A stretch of 64,000 nt of DNA, from contig NZ_RCOG02000037.1 of NCBI RefSeq assembly GCF_009663685.2, forward strand, positions 57,276 through 121,275. The letters are read 5' to 3'. Position 1 is the first letter of the stretch. Every line of letters begins with the position of its first letter. Below the pieces are notes generated by a model. The model was given only the letters and a program-made list of their open reading frames with translations, searched no databases and had not been told where the DNA came from. A program made the position numbers and the translations under genes. Source of the stretch: Cupriavidus sp. U2 (GTDB taxonomy: Bacteria > Pseudomonadota > Gammaproteobacteria > Burkholderiales > Burkholderiaceae). Positions 26,012 through 34,702 of the stretch are shown piece by piece.

Positions 26012-28738
26012 ATGATCAGACCGCTGCTGGTTCGCACCGTCAAATTCGCCACCGTTCACGCCTGGCTCGTGATCGGCATCGCCCTGCTGCTCACCCTCGG
26101 CAGCGGCGTCTATGTTGCTCGCAATTTTGCCATCAACACCGATATCAGCCGCCTGCTGGAATCGGACGCCCCGTGGGCGAAGAACGACGCCGCGATCAGC
26201 GAAGCGTTCCCGCAGCGCGACAAGATGATCCTGGCCGTCGTGCAGGCCCCGGCCAAGGAACTGGCCGACGCCGCCGCCAACGAACTGGCCGACGCGCTGC
26301 GCCAGCAGCCCAACCGCTTCAAGGCGGTGGGCCAGCCCGGCTCGGGGCCGTTCTTCGAACGCAATGGCCTGCTGTTTGCCGATACCGCCAGCGTCCAGGA
26401 CATGGCCGGCAAGCTCGGGCAGGCCCGGCCGCTGCTGAACAACCTGGCGCACGACCCCACGCTGCGCGGCCTGTCCGACCTGCTCACCACCACGCTGAAC
26501 CTGCCGCTGCAGCTTGGCCAGATCAAGCTGTCCGACATGGACCGGCTGCTGGGCGAAAGCGCCCGCACCATCGACGGCGTGCTGGCCAACAAGCCCGTGG
26601 CGCTGTCATGGGCAGGGCTGGTCGACGACAGCCTCAAACCCAATGCCGACGGCCGCGCGTTCAGCTTCGTCACGCTGTCGCCGGTGCTGGACTTCAGCGA
26701 CCTCAAGGCCGGCTCGGGCGCCAGCGATGCCATCCGCGCCGCCGCCACGCAGCTGAAGCTGACCGAACGCTACAACGCCGTGGTGCGGCTGACCGGCCCG
26801 CAGCCGCTGGCCGACGATGAATTCGCCTCGGTCAGCGAAGGCGCCGTGCTCAACGGCGTGCTGACGCTGATCGTGGTGATCGGCATCCTGTGGATGGCAC
26901 TGCGCTCCGCCCGCCTGATCACGGCCGTGCTGGTGAGCCTGCTTTCGGGCCTGATCATGACCGCCGCGCTGGGCCTGATGATGGTCGGCGCGCTGAACAT
27001 GATCTCGGTGGCTTTCGCGGTGCTGTTCGTGGGCCTGGGCGTGGACTTCGGCATCCAGTTCGGTGTGCGCTATCGTGCCGAACGGCACGACCACGGCGAC
27101 CTGGACCAGGCCCTGACGCTGGCCGCCCGCGATGTGGCCGGCCCGTTGACGCTGGCCGCAGCCGCCACGGCGGCCGCCTTCTTCTGCTTCCTGCCCACCG
27201 ATTACCGCGGGGTGGCCGAACTGGGCAAGATTGCCGGCGTGGGCATGTTCATCGCCTTCGCCACTACGTTCACCATGCTGCCGGCGCTGATCCGCGTGCT
27301 GGCGCCGCCCGCCGAGGAAGAAATGCCCGGCTTCGGCTGGCTGGCGCCGGCCGACGCGTTTTTCGAGCGCCATCGCAAGGGCACGCTGGTCGGCGTGCTG
27401 GCCGTGCTGATCGGCGGCGCCCCGCTGCTGCCGCACCTGCGCTTCGACTTCGACCCGCTGCACCTGAAGGATCCACATTCGGAATCGATGTCCACGCTGC
27501 TGGCGCTGAAGGACGCGCCGCAGGCCGGCACCGACGACATCAAGGTGCTGGCGCCCACGCTGAAAGATGCCGAAGCCACCGCTACGAGGCTCAAGGCGCT
27601 GCCCGAGGTGGCGCGCGTGGTCACGCTGAAGACCTTCATTCCCGACGATCAGGCACCCAAGCTGGCCATCATCGCCGGCATGGCAAAGAGCCTGATGCCG
27701 GTGCTGACGCAGCCGACCGCCACGCCGGCCACCGACGCGCTGCGCGTGGCGTCGCTGCGCAATGCGTCGCGCCAGCTGTCGCTGGCCGCGCTCGATCACC
27801 CGGGCCCGGGCGCCGAATCGGCCGAACATCTGTCGCGCGCCCTCAAGCAGCTGGCTGACGCGACGCCCGCCGTGCGCGACCGCGCCGAGCTGGCCGTGGC
27901 GCTGCCGCTGCGCCTGGCGCTGGGCTCGTTGAAGAACGCGCTGCAGCCGGAACCGGTGTCGCAACAGACGCTGCCGCCCGAACTGGCGCGCGACTGGCTC
28001 GCGCCGAATGGACAGGCGCTGGTCAATGTGAGCCCGAAGCTGCCACCGCCCGGTGCGAAGAACGAAGCCGCCCGCGAGGCGGCGCTGAGCAAGTTCATTG
28101 CCGTGATGGCCCGAGTGCAGCCTGACGCCACGGGCGGCCCCATCGCCATCAAGGGATCGGCCGATACCATCATGAACGCCTTCATCCATGCCGGCATCTG
28201 GGCGGTGCTGTCGATCACGGTGCTGCTCTGGATCACCCTGCGCCGCGTGGGCGACGTGCTGCGGACCCTGATCCCGTTGCTGGTGTCTGGGCTGGTCACG
28301 CTGGAGCTGTGCGTGGTGCTCGGCATCTCGCTGAACTTTGCCAACATCATCGCCCTGCCGCTGCTGCTGGGCATCGGCGTGGCGTTCAAGATCTACTACG
28401 TGATCGCCTGGCGCCACGGCAAGACCAAGCTGCTGCAGTCCAGCCTCACGCACGCGGTGCTGTACAGCGCCGGCACCACGGCCACGGCCTTCGGCAGCCT
28501 CTGGCTGTCGCATCACCCCGGCACGGCCAGCATGGGCAAGCTGCTGGCGCTGGCGCTGATCTGCACGCTGGCCGGCGCCGTGTTCTTCCAGCCGATCCTG
28601 ATGGGCCGCCCGCGCCGCGAACTGAACGGCCGTGCGGAACCCCTGGGACCGTCGCTTCCCCCTCTCACGGTGGCTACGACCATGGCACAATCTGCCGATA
28701 AATCTTCAGGGTCGGACGCTGGCAAGTCCCGGCGGTAG
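26012..28738 (+). CDS. hpnN: Hopanoid RND transporter HpnN
   Basis: A 908-residue inner-membrane RND/MMPL transporter that moves hopanoids from the inner to the outer membrane. The N-terminal helix (FATVHAWLVIGIALLLTLGS) and a large periplasmic loop come first. Helices follow at about 285-430 (VLTLIVVIGILWMALRSARL and neighbours) and the second half repeats that layout (VLSITVLLWITLRR, about residue 725 onward). The ATG at 26012 gives MIRPLLVRTVKF; the frame is open upstream but has no RND similarity. mlaA lies 96 bases downstream and hpnM is divergent. Confidence 0.94.
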   Translation: MIRPLLVRTVKFATVHAWLVIGIALLLTLGSGVYVARNFAINTDISRLLESDAPWAKNDAAISEAFPQRDKMILAVVQAPAKELADAAANELADALRQQPNRFKAVGQPGSGPFFERNGLLFADTASVQDMAGKLGQARPLLNNLAHDPTLRGLSDLLTTTLNLPLQLGQIKLSDMDRLLGESARTIDGVLANKPVALSWAGLVDDSLKPNADGRAFSFVTLSPVLDFSDLKAGSGASDAIRAAATQLKLTERYNAVVRLTGPQPLADDEFASVSEGAVLNGVLTLIVVIGILWMALRSARLITAVLVSLLSGLIMTAALGLMMVGALNMISVAFAVLFVGLGVDFGIQFGVRYRAERHDHGDLDQALTLAARDVAGPLTLAAAATAAAFFCFLPTDYRGVAELGKIAGVGMFIAFATTFTMLPALIRVLAPPAEEEMPGFGWLAPADAFFERHRKGTLVGVLAVLIGGAPLLPHLRFDFDPLHLKDPHSESMSTLLALKDAPQAGTDDIKVLAPTLKDAEATATRLKALPEVARVVTLKTFIPDDQAPKLAIIAGMAKSLMPVLTQPTATPATDALRVASLRNASRQLSLAALDHPGPGAESAEHLSRALKQLADATPAVRDRAELAVALPLRLALGSLKNALQPEPVSQQTLPPELARDWLAPNGQALVNVSPKLPPPGAKNEAAREAALSKFIAVMARVQPDATGGPIAIKGSADTIMNAFIHAGIWAVLSITVLLWITLRRVGDVLRTLIPLLVSGLVTLELCVVLGISLNFANIIALPLLLGIGVAFKIYYVIAWRHGKTKLLQSSLTHAVLYSAGTTATAFGSLWLSHHPGTASMGKLLALALICTLAGAVFFQPILMGRPRRELNGRAEPLGPSLPPLTVATTMAQSADKSSGSDAGKSRR

Positions 28739-28834
28739 CCCGGGGCGCCCACCGGCGCAGTTCGGACGGACGTGTCCCGGCGCAGCCGGGTGCGCCGTCC
28801 CCACATCACAAGAAACGAAAAAGACTGTCTCGAC

Positions 28835-29713
28835 ATGCTCTCCCGTCTTTCGCTCCTGCGCGCCGCGGCGCCTGCATCGCCCCGGCTTGCCACCGCCCTG
28901 GCCGCCGCATCGCTGACCCTGCTGGCCACCGGCTGCGCCACAGGCCCCAATGCCAACCCGGCGGACCCGCTGGAGCCGATGAACCGGGTCGTCTTCACCG
29001 TCAACGACAAGGCCGACACCTACGTGGCCCAGCCGCTGGCCAAGGGCTACAAGGCCGTCACGCCGGAACCGGCACGGCTGGCCGTCACCAACTTCTTCAA
29101 CAACTTCTCGGACGTCGGCAACTTCGCCAACAACGTGCTCCAGGGCAAGCCCGTGGAAGCTGTGGAAACGATGATGCGCGTGGCGGTCAACACGGTGCTG
29201 GGTATCGGCGGCCTGATCGACGTCGCCACGGCGGCCGGCATGCCGCGCCATTCCACGGACTTCGGCCTGACGCTGGGCACCTGGGGCGTGCCGACCGGCC
29301 CATACCTGGTGCTGCCGCTGTTCGGCCCCAGTTCGATCCGTGACGGCGTGGGCGTGGCGGGCAGCATCTTCCTGGACCCGGCGCACTACTTCGATACGGC
29401 CTGGCGCTATTCGATGTTCGGCCTCAACGTCGTGAACACCCGCACCAACATGCTGGGCGCCACCGACCTGCTGTCGCAGGCCGCGCTGGACAAGTACGCC
29501 TTCGTGCGCGACGCCTACACGCAGCGCCGCCAGTACCTGCTGACCGGAGGCGGCGACACGCTGCCGACGTATGACGAGGACGAGGAATCGTCGCCGTCCG
29601 CACCGGGAGGCAAGGCAGCGCCCAAGGCCCCGGAAGGCGAGGCCAAGCCCGACACGTCGACCAAACCCGAGACCCCGGCCACGCCGGCCCCGGCACCGGG
29701 CATGGCCAAGTAG
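28835..29713 (+). CDS. mlaA: MlaA/VacJ outer-membrane lipoprotein
   Basis: A 292-residue outer-membrane lipoprotein that works in lipid asymmetry maintenance, removing phospholipid from the outer leaflet. The lipobox is LLATGC, with Cys near residue 34. The conserved DPLEPMNRVVFTVNDKAD, RMNxFxN-type NFFNNFSDVGNF, TDFGLTLGTWGVPTGPYLVLP and GPSSIRDGVG are typical of VacJ. The C-terminal tail of about 45 residues is proline-, glutamate- and alanine-rich. Start ATG at 28835. Together with HpnM and HpnN it makes an Mla-like export set that could handle hopanoids. Confidence 0.94.
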   Translation: MLSRLSLLRAAAPASPRLATALAAASLTLLATGCATGPNANPADPLEPMNRVVFTVNDKADTYVAQPLAKGYKAVTPEPARLAVTNFFNNFSDVGNFANNVLQGKPVEAVETMMRVAVNTVLGIGGLIDVATAAGMPRHSTDFGLTLGTWGVPTGPYLVLPLFGPSSIRDGVGVAGSIFLDPAHYFDTAWRYSMFGLNVVNTRTNMLGATDLLSQAALDKYAFVRDAYTQRRQYLLTGGGDTLPTYDEDEESSPSAPGGKAAPKAPEGEAKPDTSTKPETPATPAPAPGMAK

Positions 29714-29725
29714 GCGCCGCCTGCC

Positions 29726-29758
29726 AAAAAAACGCCCACGCCGGGGCACGGCGTGGGC
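29726..29758 (-). terminator. Terminator for the sensor kinase strand
   Basis: A perfect 10-bp stem, GCCCACGCCG and CGGCGTGGGC with a GGGCA loop (29734-29758). On the minus strand it is followed by a run of seven U bases (A-run at 29726-29732), so it should end transcription leaving the kinase gene. Its hairpin may also affect readthrough from mlaA. Confidence 0.7.
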
Positions 29759-29873
29759 AGCAAGACCACGGATGCGGTGTCCGTGGCCCGACAGATCGTA
29801 GGCAATTTCTTCAGAAGGGATTGCCAACAATTGTGTCGGCAAGCATTGCGACTTGATCGCTGGACGATCGCCG

Positions 29874-32318
29874 TCAGCCGGCGCGCGAGCGCAGCGGCAG
29901 CCAGATCGAGAATGTGGCACCCTCGCCCGCCGCACTACGCAGCATCACCCGTCCGCCGTGGCGTTCCGCCACCGTTTTCACGAAGACCAGACCCAGGCCG
30001 CTGCCCGACGGGGCATCGCTGGCCGGCGCATGCACGCGGCTGAACGGCCGGAACAGGCGCGCCTGCGCTTCAGGCGCAATGCCAGGGCCCAGATCGGTCA
30101 CCTCGATGGCCATGTAGGGCCCGAGCCGTCGCAGACCCACCGTGACCGGCGCGCCGTCGGGGCTGAACTTGATGGCATTGCTGACCAGATTGGCGATGGC
30201 CCGCACCAGCAGCGCGGGCGCCGCGCGCAACGTCACGCCGTCGCCATCCAGGTCGAGCCGCAGCTCGATGCCGCGGGTCTTGGCCAGCGCCCATAGCTCG
30301 TCGGTGGCATCCAGCACCAGCGCCGTCAGGTCCACCTCGGCAAACGCCAGGCTTTGCGATTCGGCCTGCGCCAGCCGGATGAAATCGTCCGCAAGCGCCA
30401 GCGTGCGGTGGGCGTGCTCGCCGATGCGGCCCAGCAACTCTTCCTGTGACATCGCCCGCCCGGGCCGCGACTGCAGGTCGATCAGCGCCAGGATCGACGC
30501 CTGCGGCGAGCGCATGTCGTGCGACAGGAAGTGCAGCGTCTGCTCGCGCTGACGTTCGGCGCGGCGCACGGTCGTGATGTCGATCAGGCTGACGATGACG
30601 CCCGCCGGCCGCCCCGCCTCGCCGTGCAGCGGCGCGCCATGCAGCAGGTAGCGGCGGTCGTCCTCGGTAGCCAGTTCCACGCCATGCGAATCGGATGAAG
30701 ACATCACGGGCGCGTCGGCATCCAGCGCACCGCACAGCGCATCCCAGTACGCCAGGCCGGGCCCGGGCACCGGGAACAGCGTCTCGATGACGTCCGGCAG
30801 CCCCGGGCGGTCGAGTCCGCCGTAGGCATCGGCATAGGCATCGGCGTAGGCATCGGCGGTCGGCAACTCACCCAGCCGGGCTGGCTGCGGGAGGTCGTTG
30901 ATGCCCTGCAGCACCACCGGCACCAGCGCCACCGCACGGCGATTGGCCACCAGGATGCCCCCGTCGAGGTTGCAGATGACGGTGGCCTCGGGCAGGCTTT
31001 CCAGCCCGTCCGACAGAAAACGCCGCATGTCGCGCAGCCGGGCGGTCATGTCGTAGACGGCCTGCATGCGGCCATCGAGCGAATGGTCGACGCGGACCGG
31101 GGCGCCCAGCAGGCCAGGCTCGCGCATCAGGCGCGCCAGTTCCTCGGACAGGAACCGCAGCGCCGCCTCCTGGCGCCGCCAGCTCCAGAGCGGATAGACG
31201 AGCAGGCAGCCGAATACGGCCGCGGACGGCGCAAACCAGAGCTGCATGCTGCCCACGAGCATGATGCTGCCGCCGATCAGGGCGGCCACCAGCACGGCCA
31301 CCGCGATCAACGCGTCACGCGGGGTCAGCATCCAGGCCGCCAGCGCGGCCAGCAGCACGGGCAGCAAGGTGGCGAACCATCCGGCCAGGTCAGGCACGCG
31401 CACGATGCCCGTGCCGTCGCGCAGCGCCTGCAGCGTGTTGGCCAGGAGCTCCACGCCGCTCATGCCGCGTCGGTCGCGCGACACCGGCGTGGCGACCATG
31501 TCGCCAATGCCGGTGGCCATCGCGCCCACGATCACGTCCTTGCCGCGGAAGAAGCCAGCGCCCAACTGGCCGGACAGCACGTCGAGCACCGACACGCGCT
31601 CGAAGGTGCCGGGCGGCCCCACGAATGGAATCCGCAGGCGGTCCTGGCTGATCCAACCCGCGCTGTCGATGCGTCGTGCTCGTTCGTGGCGGAACGACTC
31701 CGGCGACGGCGGCGACGGCTGCCCGTACGCGGCCATCGCGGCGGCGAAATGCCAGACCGGCGGCGAATCGCCATCGCCCTCGCGCAGATAGACAGAACGG
31801 GCCACGCCGTCGGCATCGACGCTCAGGTTGATATGGCCCTTGGTGGCGGCGAACGCTTCGAGCGGATGACGCATGACGGGGCCGGCCACACCCGCTTCCG
31901 CCACCACCGGCAGGATCACGTTGCGCGCGCGGGCAATGGCCTGGGCCAGTTCCATGTCGTCGGCCGGATAGCGGATGTCGGGCTCTGACAGCATCACGTC
32001 CAGGCCGATTACGCGCGGCTTGTCGGCCGCAATATGGTCGATCAGTGATGCCAGCACCGTGCGGCGCCACGGCCAGCGGCCGATGGCCCCGATGCTGGCA
32101 TCGTCGATGGCCACCAGCACGATGTCGTTGCGCGGGGCATGGGGCTGGCTGGCGATGGAAAAGTCCAGCAGCGCCAGGTCGGCACGCTCGAACCAGTTGA
32201 AACGCGCCACCACCGCCGTGGCCACCACCACGGCGGCCAGCAGCAGCACCCACTCCACGCGGGTGCGACGATGAAAGAAGGCGGCGGCCCGGCTAGCGGA
32301 CACCCGTCTCGACGCCAC
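29874..32318 (-). CDS. CHASE2-domain sensor histidine kinase
   Basis: An 814-residue membrane histidine kinase. After a first helix (VEWVLLLAAVVVATAVVARF) a CHASE2 sensor domain spans about residues 40-310 and should face the periplasm. Three further helices follow (FATLLPVLLAALAAWMLT, LIAVAVLVAALIGGSIMLV, LWFAPSAAVFGCLLVYPLWS). A PAS-like region (about 425-590) precedes the HisKA box SHDMRSPQ, with His at 600. N-box NLVSNAIKFS, G1 DLGPGI and G2 GSGLGLVFVK complete the ATPase. The start is a GTG at 32318 and is uncertain. A short Ala-Asp-Ala-Tyr repeat sits in the linker. It is 71 bases downstream of its response regulator. Confidence 0.92.
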   Translation of the reverse strand: MASRRVSASRAAAFFHRRTRVEWVLLLAAVVVATAVVARFNWFERADLALLDFSIASQPHAPRNDIVLVAIDDASIGAIGRWPWRRTVLASLIDHIAADKPRVIGLDVMLSEPDIRYPADDMELAQAIARARNVILPVVAEAGVAGPVMRHPLEAFAATKGHINLSVDADGVARSVYLREGDGDSPPVWHFAAAMAAYGQPSPPSPESFRHERARRIDSAGWISQDRLRIPFVGPPGTFERVSVLDVLSGQLGAGFFRGKDVIVGAMATGIGDMVATPVSRDRRGMSGVELLANTLQALRDGTGIVRVPDLAGWFATLLPVLLAALAAWMLTPRDALIAVAVLVAALIGGSIMLVGSMQLWFAPSAAVFGCLLVYPLWSWRRQEAALRFLSEELARLMREPGLLGAPVRVDHSLDGRMQAVYDMTARLRDMRRFLSDGLESLPEATVICNLDGGILVANRRAVALVPVVLQGINDLPQPARLGELPTADAYADAYADAYGGLDRPGLPDVIETLFPVPGPGLAYWDALCGALDADAPVMSSSDSHGVELATEDDRRYLLHGAPLHGEAGRPAGVIVSLIDITTVRRAERQREQTLHFLSHDMRSPQASILALIDLQSRPGRAMSQEELLGRIGEHAHRTLALADDFIRLAQAESQSLAFAEVDLTALVLDATDELWALAKTRGIELRLDLDGDGVTLRAAPALLVRAIANLVSNAIKFSPDGAPVTVGLRRLGPYMAIEVTDLGPGIAPEAQARLFRPFSRVHAPASDAPSGSGLGLVFVKTVAERHGGRVMLRSAAGEGATFSIWLPLRSRAG
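30821..30856 (-). repeat. Three-unit 12-bp tandem repeat inside the CHASE2 kinase gene
   Basis: Three in-frame copies of a 12-bp unit encode Ala-Asp-Ala-Tyr three times in a linker before the kinase core. The unit length is a multiple of three, so copy-number changes would keep the frame. The copies differ by one base. Confidence 0.75.
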
Positions 32319-32389
32319 GGTTGCAACTGCCAGGCAGAATCAGGCAGGCCATGCTGCCGCACGGCGCCGCACACCCAGGCCATTGCGGG

Positions 32390-33091
32390 CTACGCATCGG
32401 CGGCCCCTGCGGCCTCGAAACGGTAGCCATGCGAATAGACCGACGTCAGCCGCACGCCGTGCTCGGGGCGCAGCGCCAGCTTGATGCGCAGGCGCGAGAC
32501 GTGGGTATCGAGCGTGCGGGAGCCCGCATCCATGGCGCGGCCCCAGACCGCCTGCTCGATCACCTCGCGCGACAGCAGTCGGCCGATATTGCGGAACAGG
32601 AACAGCGCCAGGTCGAATTCGCGCGGCGAGAGATCGGCAATCTGCCCCGCCACCGCGATGCTGCGGCGGCGCGCGTCCACCACGTAGTCGCCCTGGCGGA
32701 TCCGTTCGTCGTCGTGCACGGTGTCAGGGTAGGCACGGCGCAGCAGCGCACGGACGCGCGCCACGAATTCGGACGGGCGCAGCGGCTTGGCCAGATAATC
32801 GTCGGCGCCCGCGCCCAGGCCTGCCACGATATCGGCCTCGTCGATGCGGCTGGTCAGGAACAGGATGGGCGGCAGGCGGCCCGAGTGCTGGCGCACCCAG
32901 ATGACCAGTTCGTATCCGCTGGTGTCGGGCAACTGCCAGTCCATCAGGATCAGGTCGAACGCCTGATCGCGCAACGCGCGCAGGAAGGCGGAGCCGGTCG
33001 GAAAGCTGGTGCAACTGAACCCGGCCTCTTCCAGCAGCAGCCGGATCTGTTCGGCCTGGGCGGCATCGTCCTCTACTGAGGCAATTCTCAT
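32390..33091 (-). CDS. OmpR-family response regulator
   Basis: A 233-residue two-component response regulator. The receiver domain has acidic residues EDD (8-10), phospho-acceptor D51 in LILMDWQLPDTSGY and the KP motif in LAKPLRPSE. The C-terminal winged helix-turn-helix follows (DLSPREFDLALFLFRN, then GSRTLDTHVSRLRIKL). The start ATG at 33091 fits MRIASVEDD. It precedes the CHASE2 kinase on the same strand, so the pair forms one system. The pel operon ends just upstream on the same strand. Confidence 0.95.
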   Translation of the reverse strand: MRIASVEDDAAQAEQIRLLLEEAGFSCTSFPTGSAFLRALRDQAFDLILMDWQLPDTSGYELVIWVRQHSGRLPPILFLTSRIDEADIVAGLGAGADDYLAKPLRPSEFVARVRALLRRAYPDTVHDDERIRQGDYVVDARRRSIAVAGQIADLSPREFDLALFLFRNIGRLLSREVIEQAVWGRAMDAGSRTLDTHVSRLRIKLALRPEHGVRLTSVYSHGYRFEAAGAADA

Positions 33092-33330
33092 TACATCCCT
33101 CTGATGACTGCGGCCTGTGTGTCGGGCACGGCGGCGTCATGTTACCGAAACGCGCCATGGCGCGTCGAGGCTACGTTAGAGGGGAGGCACCGCCGGGGGT
33201 GTTGCAGGCGCGCCGCAGGTCGTCGCCCTGCCTTGCGGGCGTAATGAAAACGTGGCCGGCCGCGAGGCCAGCGCGGCGGGAAGCAGCCGGGGCACTGCCA
33301 CGCTGCACGGCGGCCCATGTACATGCCGGC

Positions 33331-34701
33331 TTACTGCAGCATGTAGGTTTCGTACTCGAGCCGGTCGAGCTTGCGGTCCTGCAGGTACAGCGACAGCGCC
33401 ACGACGACCAGCAGCGACACCGCGAATCCATAGCCGTACCAGGCCGGCCCGAGCGACAGCGTCAGCCGCGTCAGCACGAAGTTCAGCACCACGAACGTGC
33501 CGGTCAGCATCAGCACCTCGCGGCGCCGGTCCAGGTAGAAATAGATGTTCAGCACGCCCAGCAGCACCACCTGCAGGCTGGCGCCGATCACGTCCACATA
33601 GAGCAGCGGCAGGTACAGCTCCGAGATGCCCAGCAGCCGCAGCAGCCAGCCCCCCACCACGAACAGCAGCAGCGACGCGATGGCCTGCACCTTGACGATC
33701 TCGTACAGGCCCAGGCGGATGGTCTGCACCATCGTATTGCGCATGTCCTCGATGTGCTCCAGCGAACTGCCGCCGCGCACCGCGTTGTAGAACGCGTCGT
33801 AGTACTCCACGAAATCGGTCTCGATCCGCACCAGGAACACGGCCATGCCCGGGATGATGGCCAGGTAGGCCAGGAACACCGGGATGTCATAGATGATCGA
33901 CGCATGCAGCGGGCCGATCACGGGCTGGCCCGTGGACGGCGCGTACCAGAACATGAACTTGTCGATCCAGATGCCCAGGTTGTAGAACAGGCCGATGGCG
34001 ATCAGGCTCGGGTAGGCAAAGCGGCGCTGGAAGACCTCGAACGACATGAACCGGTGGCTCGTGTAGTTGCGGTAGATCAGCGTGATCATGCCCACCAGCA
34101 GGCACAGCTGGCCGAAAACGAAGCCGCCCAGCAGCCCCTCCAACCCGTGCGAACGCAGCGCCAGCGCCGCCAGCACGGTGATCGTGTAGCCGACGAAGAA
34201 CGTCCACACGATGGCCTTGTACTGCTTCATGCCCGACAGGAAGATGGCCGCGATCCAGATATTGCTCATGATCACGAAGCCGGCCATCATCTGCAGCCGG
34301 TACAGCACCGACTGTTCCGGGAACGCCCAGACCGCGCAGGCCAGGCCGATGGCGCCGGCCAGCGCCGTGCAGAGCAGCGCCACGGCGTGATAGTTCGACA
34401 GCACCAGGTCGGCGCGCTTCTCGAACAGGCGGTCTGACGTGAAGCGCGTGAACGACAGCTGCATCGGCCCGGTCAGTATCAGGCTGCACGCTATCAGGTA
34501 CGTCACCGACACCTGGAACTGCGTGATCAGCGCCCCGGGAATCACCCAGCCGATCGACAGCAGGCCGATCAGCAGGATGCCCAGGATCGAGAGCACCCAC
34601 GGGCCCGAGCTGATCACGCCCGCATACGCATACGCGCTGAGCATGCCCGACAGGCTGTCCCGCCGGAGCATCTTGCGAAGTTCGAATCCAATACCGGCCA
34701 T
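33331..34701 (-). CDS. pelG: Pel polysaccharide inner-membrane protein PelG
   Basis: A 456-residue polytopic inner-membrane protein, Wzx-like, that together with PelD, PelE and PelF forms the Pel synthesis and export complex. Hydrophobic segments run along the whole length (VISSGPWVLSILGILLIGLL onward). The conserved MAGIGFELRKMLRRDSL start supports the ATG at 34701. It is the last gene of the pel operon, starting one base after the pelF stop. Confidence 0.95.
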   Translation of the reverse strand: MAGIGFELRKMLRRDSLSGMLSAYAYAGVISSGPWVLSILGILLIGLLSIGWVIPGALITQFQVSVTYLIACSLILTGPMQLSFTRFTSDRLFEKRADLVLSNYHAVALLCTALAGAIGLACAVWAFPEQSVLYRLQMMAGFVIMSNIWIAAIFLSGMKQYKAIVWTFFVGYTITVLAALALRSHGLEGLLGGFVFGQLCLLVGMITLIYRNYTSHRFMSFEVFQRRFAYPSLIAIGLFYNLGIWIDKFMFWYAPSTGQPVIGPLHASIIYDIPVFLAYLAIIPGMAVFLVRIETDFVEYYDAFYNAVRGGSSLEHIEDMRNTMVQTIRLGLYEIVKVQAIASLLLFVVGGWLLRLLGISELYLPLLYVDVIGASLQVVLLGVLNIYFYLDRRREVLMLTGTFVVLNFVLTRLTLSLGPAWYGYGFAVSLLVVVALSLYLQDRKLDRLEYETYMLQ

Positions 34702-34702
34702 C

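Noticed and set aside
26606..28690. Open frame of 694 codons opposite hpnN
   Set aside because: Antisense to HpnN, with repetitive GQR/HQ-rich translation and no ribosome site.
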